This document shows positions 29,691 to 40,203 of a DNA stretch of 64,000 nt, piece by piece (positions within the stretch are counted from its first letter, which is position 1; each line of letters starts with the position of its first letter). The translations under genes and the position numbers were made by a program. The DNA is from Coix lacryma-jobi var. lacryma-jobi (taxonomy: Eukaryota > Streptophyta > Magnoliopsida > Poales > Poaceae). The notes under the pieces are model-generated. The model saw nothing but the letters and a program-made list of their open reading frames with translations. It did no database searches and was not told the DNA's origin. The DNA is taken from the NCBI GenBank assembly GCA_009763385.1, contig CM019826.1, forward strand, positions 82,903,942-82,967,941, read 5' to 3'.

Positions 29691-30283
29691 GAACAGAGAG
29701 CAAGAAAACTGCTCGGGACAAAAGCAAATTCGATCGAAACTTCACCAAACCAAAAGGGACTTCGATCAAACTCCTCCCAGGTGTTCCTCTATGTATTGGG
29801 GTGCTAATCCTAAGAAATCATCGCACCAAACCAAGTCTATCAAGGGAAATCAGAGGATCACCGGAAAGGGGGAAAGAACAAAGAACGAACGCGAAATCAA
29901 CCCGATCTATGGATTCGTGAGGTTAGTTGAGAATTCCTTTGGTAGAAAGAAGGGGCTCACGACCAAGAACAAATTGATTCAAGTGGAATCGAAAATCATC
30001 TCACGAAGAGGGAGAACGAGGCAAATCCCCGGGAGATGAAAAACCAAAACGTGAAGAACACAGAACACAAGTCACGATTCGATTCGATTTCAGCCGAAAT
30101 TCCTCCACACGAGGAGACAACGAGAATACAGTCTCGTTTCCTCAAAAGATCCAAATACATAGAGGTATGATTCCTGACTCTGCGGATCGCTTGCAGCGAG
30201 GTATGATTAGAACCTAAGCGGAGGCTAGAGAGAGTGCTCAGGAACAAATGACTGCAAGGATAGAGAGAGAGGAGGGGTGCCTC

Positions 30284-30294
30284 TCTTATTTATA
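30284..30294 (-). promoter_or_regulatory. TATA box of S3 LTR
   Basis: CTATAAATAAG on the minus strand, followed by C/T-rich sequence (cccctcctctctc). It separates the hairpin array from the GGACTGTCC array. Confidence 0.7.
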
Positions 30295-30552
30295 GCCTAG
30301 AACAATAATCCCCTTCTACTCCTAGATACAAGAGCGAAGCGGCCAACCCTAGGGGTATCCTGGTCCAAATCTGCTTGTTGACGATCCGACGGCCACGCGC
30401 CCATCTCATCCTTACCTTTGCGTCGACACAAGCCTCATGATGCCGCCACGTGTCGCCCTTGTCGATCGCCGCGCCTACCTCATGGATAGCTTCACCGCCG
30501 CGCCAGCCTCTCCACGCCGCCATGCGTCGACCGTCCTTTTTGCGTACCTCCC

Positions 30553-30759
30553 CCCGGTTTTGAGGCCAAAACCGGGAAACCTGGGCCTTCCCCCGGTTTT
30601 GAGGCTGAAACCGGGAAACCTATCCTCCGGCTGAGTTTGTGGCCTAAACTCAGAAACCCGCGTGCCCAGGTTTTGAGGCCAAACCTGGAAACCGTCCATC
30701 CCGAGTTTTGAGGCCCAAACTCGGAAACCGGCCACCCGAGTTTTGAGGCCCAAACTCAG
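30553..30759. repeat. Six-unit covarying hairpin array in S3 LTR
   Basis: Units start at 30553, 30592, 30631, 30666, 30701 and 30736. Each is 23-24 nt with arms such as CCCGGTTT/AAACCGGG, CTGAGTTT/AAACTCAG, CCAGGTTT/AAACCTGG and CCGAGTTT/AAACTCGG around a GAGGCC-like centre. Spacing is 39 then 35 bp. Confidence 0.92.
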
Positions 30760-31242
30760 AAACCGTCGAGGGTAGCTTTTTGAGGCTCAGCTATCGAACC
30801 CGCGCCGAAGACGGGATGTGGTTCGCACACCCCGAGTTCCAGCACCGATCCCGGAGCATGTCCAGCCTCCACGCCGGGCACAGTGCATTCGCCATCCTTC
30901 TCGGCCTCCCGCCAAGTGTCACGACGCCATCGCCTTCCTTCCGACTTGGCCGATGCACCGCACATCTCCATGTGCTCTTGCTTGTCAACGCCACGTGCCA
31001 GCTACCACAGCTGGTCCTCAGGTCTCCCGGTCCATCGGTCCAAGCTCCACGTTCGCCCTTCACCGCTCCCGGTCCGTCGGCACGACACGTCCCAACTGAC
31101 CTTCACCTCACCTTCGACCACTACCCGAGCTCCGCACCTGCACATCAACACAGCCAAGAGACATGTTGCCCGTTGATCGATCACTCATCACTCACGAAGG
31201 GAACCACAAGGGCACATATCAACCTTGTGTTCTCAGAATCTA

Positions 31243-31260
31243 TCCCTGGCAACGGCGCCA
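31243..31260 (-). other. G1 primer-binding site (tRNA-Asp type)
   Basis: Minus strand TGGCGCCGTTGCCAGGGA matches the 3' end of plant tRNA-Asp in 17 of 18 positions as I recall that tRNA. It starts 4 bp after the LTR end. Confidence 0.75.
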
Positions 31261-31489
31261 GAAATGCTTGTAGCAAGTCCAGTCACTATACCTAAAGGAG
31301 TGAAGCTAAAGCAGCTATCTACTAATGTCAAATGGGGTAGTCAATCCCAACACTAGTAGGAGCTAGCTAGAGAGATTGCAATCTACCTAGAAGAGATTCT
31401 GCAAGCGCACAGAACTATCGTAGTAGCACTTCGCCTAGGAGTACCAGGTGTCGATTTATTTGATCCCAAAGGAAGGCTAGGGTGGTGTA

Positions 31490-33109
31490 TGAGTCGAGTC
31501 AATGAGGGGATGAGAGTCGAAGAATAAGAAAAGGGAAAAGGAGAGAAGAGAAGAGAGGAGATGAAAGGCTAGATAGAATTTATGAGTGGATAGGTAATGA
31601 TGAAACAAATGGTTAAGGTAAGGTGGATGGACAGGTAGATAGGGGGAATAAGATAACTAAGGATAAATAATATAACTAACTAATAATTAATAACTACTCC
31701 TAGATAACTATGAAGCAAGATAGGCAAATGCCAAAGAAGCAACCAAGTTAAGTAAAGTTTTATTCCTATCTTGTCAAGTACCGAGGCGTATGTTGACGCT
31801 GGTTATCTATCAAAATTAAAGGATAAATAAATATGAAAAAGGGCATGAATTTAATCACCAACAAAGGTTTAGGGTTTCAACTAACAATATTCCACGAGTT
31901 TTGGTGAGTTATAATTCTGCAGGGACTAAACCAGGAAATCGGCACCGATAGCTTCCCATAGAAGGAAACCGTCGGGAGATAACGCAACCGCCACGTCGGG
32001 ATACTTCTAGAAGACTCCAGAGAACACATAGAGACACCACGAGAAAGGGCACCGTGGTCCACCTCCAGGTGGGACCGACCGGTCCCCTGGGCCCACCGGT
32101 CGGTCTTCCCCTGGGCCCGCTGGCTTCCGTCTTCTGCAAGCTTCCTCCACCGACCTCTAGGATGCATCTCAGCTGTACCTTAAGTCGGTTTGATCCAACG
32201 GCCGTGGTCGATCCCTCAGGGCTATATAAGCAGCCCCAGACCCCCCTCTCCAGGCATCTCCCTCTTCATTATTCATCTGCACATCAGAAATTAGGGTTCC
32301 AATGTAGAAGTAGAGGTCCCTCTAGATGAATCTCTTCTAGTTCATCTAGAATTAGATCTAGTTCATCTAGTTGTAATCAAGAGTTAGCTTTCAAGTAGAA
32401 GACAAGATACCCCTCTAGTAGGATTAGAACCTAGTCTTATTCTAGAACTAGAAGAGAGAGAGAGAGGAAGAGATCAAGAGGAAGCTCCGGCCTGTCGGAT
32501 CAACTTCTTCATCTTGTACCTGTGGATTCAAGTTCTTCATCGACTTGCTTCAACGATTGTTTCGGTAATCAACATCTATATTTAAGTTTGAGCCATTGTT
32601 CTTATTGTTCTTAAGGTTTATGACTCTCTTTTGAGTACTTTAATTCTAGTCGCTCTAGAGTTGGAGTAGTTGGATAGTATAAGCGTAGTGCTTAGACTTG
32701 ATAGCTCATATTTACCTCCTATAATGCCGGTAGTAGTGGTAGTTCGCAAGGGTGACTCTTATAGCCTTGTTGATTCTTCTATAGTCCACTTTCCCGTGTG
32801 TAGGCTCGGTAGGATTATACATTTGCATAAAAGAATCATACTCTGTTGTGACCTTTTATGGCAACTTCCCCATTAAGAATAATAAACATATCACTCTTAA
32901 GTTGGATTTAGATAACCTTAGTTATCCCCTCTATACTTTTAGTTTCTCTGTCCTTGTTAGTTACTCAGGGGTTATACACTTGAGACTCATCGCTATCCGT
33001 TCCTTTGGGTTCGATATTAAAACTGGGTTACTCCGGTGAAGTGCTACATCGGTAGATTTTATCTGTGCGCTTGCAGATAAAGTAGAGTGTGCATTAATTT
33101 ATACCAACA
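31490..33109 (+). repeat. G2: solo-LTR candidate, plus strand (1620 bp)
   Basis: TG at 31490 to CCAACA at 33109, flanked by gtgta at 31485-31489 and 33110-33114. TATATAA at 32223 with a C-rich start region shows plus orientation. The right edge is clear; the left edge rests on the matching 5-bp flank. Its last 110 bp resemble, in opposite orientation, the last 200 bp of G1's LTR. No gene seen. Confidence 0.55.
32223..32229 (+). promoter_or_regulatory. TATA box of G2 LTR
   Basis: TATATAA in gggcTATATAAgcagccccag, followed by C/T-rich sequence. Supports plus orientation. Confidence 0.65.
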
Positions 33110-34348
33110 GTGTACTAGCCTTTACCACTAACTTAGGTTGAACACTAGCACAACGAGCCTTACTGTTAAACTAGACCAACTACGTGGTGGAATTCAAGGC
33201 GCACAGGGCTGTCACCACCTGCTTGCTACCACAGCTATCCGGGGGTCTAGCCGTATCTGAAGGTAAGTCTATAACTAAGCACCACGCCTAATTATATTCT
33301 AACTATCTCTATCCTGGCCTAGAATAGAGACACCCTTGTGGACGTCAGAGCAAATACTTAACTTAATAAGATAAACACTAAACTAACTAAGAAACCTATT
33401 GGCAAAGATCAAACACTAAGCATACTAGAGATTAACTACTACGGCTAAGTGAATTGAACTGTAGGATAGCTAGGTACTCAAGCAATCAATCAAGTATACT
33501 ACTCAATACTGGTAAGTAGAATAAAGTAATACTTGAAATGATGAACTAGGATATAGTAAAGTGCTTGAGTTACAAGAGCAAAACCTAAACCGGAGATGAA
33601 GGAAGACTCTTCCCAACTCCAGGACCGATTACTCGCATGCCTCTACTCTTGAGCTAAGCCTTGAGCAGCGCTTCCGCGAGGGCAATGAGGCAAGGATGCC
33701 TTGATCTACTAGCTACCTACTTGCCTAAGTTGGCTAAATCCTAAGCTATTAGCCTTGCTTTCTTCTTTCCTTGCTTTCCTTGCTTGATGTGAAGTGACGC
33801 CTCCAGGGGGTATTTATAATAGAGAGGTGGAGTAGGGGCTACTCCACCGCAACATCATCAATCTGCGTGATGATGGATGAGAGCCCTTGGATCATAACCT
33901 CCTTCAGATCAATGGTGGAGAAGAATTAAGCATGTGCTTCTTTAATTCAGCATGTGCTTCTTTGCATGGCGGCATGCATGATCCACGCCACTCCCTCCTG
34001 AGCCCTCCGATGCCGCCAACCTAGTGACCGAGGGCTATGATTTGGCCCTGGGGTGGTCACACGGATCAGTGACGTGGCAGGGGAGAAGTTTGGGCGCCAC
34101 CTAGGTGGTGGGCGCCACCTAGGGGTGGCAGGCGCCACCCCACTAGGGCCCAAATGAGCCCTGGTGAGTGGTCTTAGCCCCTGGTGGGTCCATTCTCCAA
34201 ATTTGGTCCAAATCCTGCATTCAAATAAAAATGTATGGACATGTGGAATTTGGTTAGTTTGAAACCTATTTGACTACTTTTCATGCCTTTTTGGTGAATT
34301 TTTGGGTAAAATGTTGATGGTAAAACAAGTGTTTAAGGACCATCAACA

Positions 34349-35535
34349 CCCGGCATTGCTCGGTGCTATGCACGGCGGCTGTCCGCGACGGACATGGCCG
34401 TGACAAGGCTCGGTTCCGGCTGAAACACGGCAAGAAAGAGGTCTGCATCTAAGCCTTGGCAACTATGGAGGTAGAGAAAGCTAGGACGGTGCTTGGTTTG
34501 GGATGGTTTGGCCGGAGATGGCCGGACAACGTGATGGTCACGGTGGCGGACATGGCGGGTGGCCGAGGATGGCATTCGGCGTTCTGTCAGCTAGAGTGAA
34601 TGAGAAGGGAAACCAACACGTGCAGGTGAAAGAGGAGGTTAAGGCGGAGAGGTTGGCAGGAGGAATTGAATGGCGGTGCTTTGTGTGACGAGTATTTGGC
34701 CGGTGAAGCTTGGCAGAAATGGCGGTGGTGTTTTGCAGAGGAGGAAGATGGCAAAAGGGCGCGAGCGAGCGAGGGAGTGAGCGGTTCTGCCGACTCGAGC
34801 GCGAGGTGGAGAAGACAAAGGCGGGTGCAGACGCTGGGTTCATTGAACCTCGCCAGTTCCCGTCGGCTGTTCCGACCGGGCAGTGGCGTGGCAAACGAGC
34901 AGCGGCCACGCGGCGGCGAAGCAGAGAGGGGTCAGAGGGTTTGGTCGGGTGAGTGGAGTCGATGGGTGCTGAGCGGGCGGTTTTGCTGCTTGCTGTGCGG
35001 TCGTAGGTGAGCAGGCGGCGGCAGCAGCGCTTGCGCCGGTGTACGGTGCGGTGCGGTGTGGCGCGCGCGGGGAAGAGGAGAAGAGACTGACGAGCAGGTC
35101 CCACTGGGTTTAAACTAAAGAGGTTTTTGCTAAAAACTTTTCTGCCCTATATTTCCCAAACTAAGCTGAACTAGAAAAAGGTCCTCAAAGCAAAGTTGCT
35201 TAGAATTTTGCAAGGAACAAATCATCTTTAAGGCTCAAGTCCAAATTCTACCTAGAAATTTGAATTTCACTTCTAGCTTGATTTTTAAATGCAAGAAATA
35301 AACACTAATTAACCTTTTTTGAAAAAGTGCTTTTAAGCAAAGTTGTTTCTCTTGTCAAGATCTACAACTTTGGTTTAAGGCATTTCCTCAGAAAAACAAA
35401 GTATCTATTAGCTATACTAGAGACTAGCAAAGGACTTAACACACATACCACTCAAGATGCATATGCAATGGCAATGCAATACTTATGCTATGTCAAGTTA
35501 TGCATTTAGAGTTGCTTAACACCTGGGGTGTTACA
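34349..35535 (-). repeat. T2: Tekay-type LTR fragment, minus strand
   Basis: Minus strand begins TGTAACACCCCAGGTGTTA at 35535, as in T3 (50499), and continues through AT-rich and GC-rich parts like those at 49000-50400 until G1 interrupts it. The GC-rich part has open frames on both strands without domain content. Confidence 0.75.
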
Positions 35536-35975
35536 CCCCCCCTCTTGTCGCTTTCTGGTAGAGTTCTCGATCCTTCAGAGAGCGGCTAGGAGGGAGATGG
35601 GACTGAACAACCAGGCCAGGCACCACCCGCTCCATGGTGTGCATGGTCAGGGAGTTCAGAGGCAGGGTCCTAGTCCTAGAGCAGCACCCCCTCAGGCAGC
35701 TAGGCCCTAGGCAGCTAGACCACGGGGTGGTGGTCGTGCCCGTCGCGATTCCGGTCGTCCTCAATACGATCATGAGTCGGGTGTAAGAGGTTGTGCTGCA
35801 ACGTCCCATATTGGACCACCTTTTTAGCATGGCGGTGATCACTTCACTCTAATGGGACATGTTGGTGAGTTTGGAGGTTTTCTGTCCTATAGTGGACCAC
35901 CCTTTTAGTTTGGTGGTGATCGCTATCCACTCATGGGACGAGGACAGTTTGGTGTTCCTTCTAACACTTTTTCTG
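35536..35975 (+). pseudogene. gag: S4 gag C-terminal remnant
   Basis: Broken frame with recognisable Sirevirus Gag end: an ARREMGLNNQARHHPLHG-type segment, an Arg/Pro-rich part, then two GPPF-(stop)-FGGD repeats and GVPSNTFSGEL. Several stops. It starts at the T2 edge and ends at the truncated edge of S5 near 35975. Identification rests on similarity to the tails of the S2 and S6 Gag proteins. Confidence 0.6.
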
Positions 35976-36064
35976 GTGAACTCTAGGGTCAAACGAGAAG
36001 TCCGGAAACCAAGCGAGCAAGCCGGGGCGAAGATTGCACTAAAAAGCAAGCTTCAGCAGGGTCC

Positions 36065-36330
36065 CGGACTGTCCGCGGGTATGGTCCCGGACTGTCCGGG
36101 GTAACTGCGGACTGTCCGCCACCAGGTCCCGGACTGTCCGCCGGCCAATCACCAGAAACAGCAAGGTTGCTGAACCCTTGCTGGAACAGTCCCGGACTGT
36201 CCGCGAGGTTGAACTGCGGACTGTCCGCCGTTCAAAAATCACAGCTCCAACAGCGCGGAGTCAGGCCACTGGTCCGGCCGACCCCGACGCGCGGACTGTC
36301 CGCGGTTCACCGGCGGACTGTCCGCGGATG
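36065..36330. repeat. CGGACTGTCCGCG palindrome array in S5
   Basis: About ten copies of GGACTGTCCG in 265 bp, the same core as in S3 and (read on the other strand) S7. Confidence 0.88.
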
Positions 36331-37113
36331 AACAGAGAGGGCGATTTTGATCGCCCCTCTCCCAAATCCCTCCAAATCCGATCCAACTCAAAATCCCAAG
36401 TTCCCAAACTTGGAGAAGATGATCACGGGGTAGTTAGGAGACTATCCCCAAGAAATCATCCGCTCAAAACAACCAAATCACCGGGAAATCAAAAGGGAAG
36501 GTGGATGAACGGAAAAAGCGTCACAAAAATGAAATCGTCCCGATCTATTCGATCATGAGGAGTTAGATGAATTCCTTTGGTCGAAATGACCTCCTCAATG
36601 ATACGAACAAATTGGTTCAAACGGATTTCGCAAAGACGCACCGGAGAGGGAGATCGAGTGACGGGAAAATCGCGGAGAAACGAAGAACGCGAAGAACACA
36701 ACGAACTCGAATCAAAACGCGAATCGACACATCGATCTTGCAGCGCAAAGGTGAGGATACGGCCTCACTTCCTCAAATCAACAGTACACAGAGGTGAGTC
36801 TCTCTGCGGATCTCAGCTAGCTACAGCATGGGTTGGGAGAGCAGGAAACCCTAGGAAGCAAGAGCAAATGAGATGGCTAAAACTGAGATCGAGGGAGGAG
36901 GGTGTCTCCCCGACTACTTATCCTAATTCTAGTCTAAGTACAATTCCTACTCTACCCCTCTCTAATCTAATTACAGAGCGAACCAGCTAAACCCTAGGGT
37001 TATTCTGGACCAACTCGGTGGCAGGTGTATCCGACGGCCACGCCCGCACAACTCGTCCGCGTTGCCTCCACGCAACCCTCCGATTGCCGCCACGTGCCGC
37101 CCTCGCTCTGTAC

Positions 37114-37343
37114 CCCGGGTTTTGTGGCCCAAATCGGGAAACCAGCCTTTTCCAGCTATCCCCCGGTTTTGAGGCCCAAACCGGGAAACCAGCCTCCAAG
37201 TCCAACGCCTGAGTTTTGTGGCCCAAATTCAGAAACCCGCAGCGCCCAGGTTTTGAGGCCCAAACCTGGAAACCATCCTCAGCCCGAGTTTTGTGGCCAA
37301 ACTCGGAAACCCTCAGCACCCAGGTTTTGAGGCCCAAACCTGG
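37114..37343. repeat. Six-unit covarying hairpin array in S5
   Basis: Units start at 37114, 37162, 37209, 37246, 37284 and 37320, with stems of the CCCGG, CCCGG, CTGAG, CCAGG, CCGAG and CCAGG types, mostly matched by the opposite arm. Spacing is irregular (36-48 bp), consistent with age. Confidence 0.88.
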
Positions 37344-37789
37344 AAACCGTCTACCCGATGGTTTTTCCCTGGCTCTACCACCAAACCGAAGCTATAGAGG
37401 GGATGCACCGCCCGTGCACCCCGTCCATCGACACGTGTCCCCAGGTCCTCGACCCGAGCAACACCGTGCCCCGCAAGTCTTCACTTGTCGCTGTCCCAGG
37501 CTGCCAGCCACCACAGCTGATCCTCAGGCACTCTGGTCCCTCAGTCCAAGCCTCACGTCCGCCCTTCACCGCTCGGTTCATCGGCATGGCACGTCCACCG
37601 CACGGCACGCCCATCCTTCACCGCACCCGGTCTGTCGGCACGACCCGTCTCAACTTGACCTTCACCTTGCCCTCGACCACTGTCTCCGTGCTCCACACCT
37701 GCACAACACAAGCCAAAGACCCTGCGATCAAACCCGTTGACAATCACTCATCACTCAGAGACTCGGCATACACCCATGTATCCGCACTA

Positions 37790-40203
37790 TTAGAGCTATT
37801 TGTAGCGATAATGGTATTGAGTTTATCAACTCGCAGTTTATCTCCTTATGTTCTTCTCTTGGAATCGAGCATCAGTTGTCATCTCCTTATGTCCCCCAGC
37901 AGAATGGTGTTGTTGAGCGCAAGAATCGGACCCTTGTTGAAATGGCCAGGACGATGCTCGATGAGCATAGGACTCCTAGGCGTTTTTGGGCCGAGGCAAT
38001 CAACACTGCTTGCCATGTTTCAAATCGCATCTTTCTTCGAGCTTTCATGAAGAAGACTTCTTATGAGCTGCGTTTTGGACGGGTACGCAAGGTGTCTCAC
38101 TTTAGGGTGTTTGGGTGCAAGTGTTTTATCCTGAAGCAAGGCAATATGGATAAATTTGAATCTCGATCTGCTGATGGTGTGTTTATTGGTTATGCTTTAC
38201 ATTCGTGTGCTTATCGAGTTCTTAACCTTGAGACTAACCGGATAGTGGAGACCTGCGAGGTCACATTCGACGAGACTATGCCTTGCGTTTCTTCTGCTTT
38301 TGATGTTGCAGGAGATCAGGAGATGGGAGAGACGATCTTTGTGGAGGAGGAGCCGAAAGACGCTGATTGGGGTGATCCCGAGCCAACTCCACTGGCTGCC
38401 CCATTCGACCCTGCGACGACGTCTGCTCGAGGACCCGATCCCACTACTTCCACTACTTGGGGTCCTCTTGAGCCACCTCTCCAGCGAGCACCGGCAACAC
38501 CTGATGGAGCGACTGCATCTGGCGAGGGGGAGGCGACTTCGGTGAGGCAAGCGCCCTGAAGCGTCCAGGAGATCCACCCTCCGCAGCAGATGATCGGCGG
38601 CATCGAACAGCGAGTCACGCGGTCGCGAGCGTATGAAATCTCACACTTTGCTCATTCTGCATTTGTTGCTTCTTTTGAGCCCAAAGATGTTGGACACGCT
38701 CTTTCTTATCCTATCTGGGTTAATACCATGCATGAGGAGTTAGAGAACTTTGAGCGAAACCAAGTTTGGACCCTAGTTCCACCTCCACCAGAATGGCACC
38801 GTATAGGTACCAAATGGGTTTTCAAAAACAAATAGGGTGAGGACGGGATGGTAGTGAGGAACAAGGCTAGGCTAGTAGCCCAGGGTTTTTGCCAGAAAGA
38901 GGGGATAGATTACGAGGAAACCTTTGCCCCTGTAGCCCATTTAGAAGCCATTAGGATCCTTCTAGCATTTGCTGCTTCGAAGGGTTTTTAGCTTTACCAA
39001 ATGGATGTCAAGAGTGCCTTCTTGAACGGGTATATAGACGAAGTGGTTTATGTTAGGCAACCCCCTGGTTTCGAAGATCCCAAGTTTCCAAACCATGTCT
39101 TTAAACTTTCAAAAGCTTTGTATGGTTTGAATCAAGCCCCGAGAGCGTGGTATGAGCGTTTAGAAACTTTTCTGCTTTCCAAGGGTTTCAAAATGGGACA
39201 GGTAGATGAGACTTTTTTTCTCCTCGAGCAAGGCAATGATACCCTTTTAATTCAGATTTACGTGGATGACATCATCTTTGGTGGCTCCTCTCATGCACTT
39301 GTTGCCAAGTTTGCAGATACAATGAGCAGGGAGTTTGAGATGAGAATGATGGGTGAGTTGACCTTCTTCCTCGGGTTGCAAATCAAGCAAACCCAAGACG
39401 GGACGTTCGTGCATCAAGGCAAGTACACGAAGGACATCCTGAAGAAGTTCGACATGGGCGAGGCCAAGCCTCTTACGACGCCCATGGCGATGACTGTTGC
39501 GATCGATGCGGAGTAGGAGGGAGAGGCAGTTGACCAGAAGGAGTACAGGAGCATGATTGGCTCACTCCTGTACTTGACGGTGACGACGCCAGACATACAG
39601 TTTTCTGTGTGTTTGTGCGCTCGCTTTCAGGCGTCCTGTTGGACTTCCCACAAGCAAGCGGTCAAGCGCATCATGAGGTACCTCCGATACACTCCTGAGT
39701 TCGAACTTTGGTACTCTTCTTCTCCGACCCTTTGGCTTTGTGGTTACTCCGATGCGGATTTTGCCGGCTGTCAGCTTGAGGGCAAGTCTCCCTCTGGGAC
39801 TTGTCAATTTCTTGGCTCTTCAATGGTTTCATGGTCTTCTCGCAAACAGTCAAACGTAGCTCAGTCTACTACTAAAGCCGAGTATGTTGCCACTGCTTCT
39901 TGGGCTTCGCAGCCTATATGGGTGGTTGCTACATTGCATGATTTTGGTCTAGATTTCAGTCGGGTCCCTTTGCTTTGCGACAGCACTTTTGCCATTAGTG
40001 TAGCAAAGAACCCCGTTCTTCACTCCAAGACCAAGCACATCGACATTCGCTTTCACTTTCTTCGTGATCACTACGAGAAAGGCGACATTGATCTTAGGCA
40101 TGTAGACACCCATAACCAAGTTGCGGATATTTTCACCAAGCCTTTGGATCTCTCAACTTTTGCTAGGTTGAGACGTGAGCTTGGTGTGTGTTTCCCCTTT
40201 TAG
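37790..40203 (+). pseudogene. pol: S4 pol: C-terminal IN, RT and RNase H with four nonsense codons
   Basis: One frame throughout, starting at the integrase SDNGIEF region; protease and the first half of integrase are missing where S5 sits. NGVVERKNRTL, the integrase C-terminal part, a Pro/Ser-rich linker, reverse transcriptase with YVDDIIFGG (near 39260) and RNase H with YSDADFAG and TKHIDIRFHF follow. Stops: TGA 38557-38559, TAG 38833-38835, TAG 38989-38991, TAG 39514-39516. No frameshift. RNase H ends with a normal TAG at 40201-40203. Close to the pol of S2. Inactive. Confidence 0.92.

Larger units (their letters stand above)
29201..31235 (-). repeat. S3: Sirevirus 5' LTR, minus strand (2035 bp)
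   Basis: Minus strand TGAGAACACAAGG...GGTCCTTCA. It is the same family as the S4 LTR (41991-44061), starting with matching sequence. A hairpin array (30553-30759) lies upstream of a TATA-like CTATAAATAAG (30284-30294), and a GGACTGTCCGC array (29447-29690) downstream. Its outer edge abuts the primer site of G1, so S3 inserted into G1 or the two were joined by deletion. Confidence 0.88.
31265..34348 (-). repeat. G1: gypsy-type LTR, minus strand, interrupted by G2
   Basis: Minus strand begins TGTTGATGGTCC at 34348 with a 10-bp-stem hairpin and ends CTACAAGCA at 31265 just before the primer site. Removing G2 (31490-33109) leaves about 1.46 kb. A minus TATA-like TTATAAAT is at 33812-33819. The body of G1 beyond the primer site is missing, replaced by S3. 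No coding sequence seen. Confidence 0.65.
35976..37789 (-). repeat. S5: Sirevirus LTR fragment, minus strand
   Basis: Minus strand begins TGCGGATACATGGG at 37789 and can be followed to about 35976, where GTGAACTCTAG matches a point about 330 bp before the LTR end in S7. The end is missing. It contains a six-unit hairpin array (37114-37343) and a GGACTGTCCGCG array (36065-36330). It sits in S4 integrase; its right flank is ctatt. Confidence 0.8.

Noticed and set aside
30780..31295. 171-residue ORF with Pro/Ser/His-rich sequence
   Set aside because: It lies in the S3 LTR and recurs, in shifted or broken form, in S4, S5 and S7 LTRs; it is an LTR composition effect.
34503..35104. Possible host exon in the GC-rich region of T2
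   Set aside because: The segment has the same position and character as the GC-rich part of the T3 LTR, and both strands are open without domains.
35536..35580. LTR end (TTCTCGATCCTTCA) of a plus Sirevirus
   Set aside because: The words resemble an LTR terminus, but reading in frame with the following codons gives a Gag tail (LVEFSILQRAARREM), so a gag fragment fits better. Not fully excluded.
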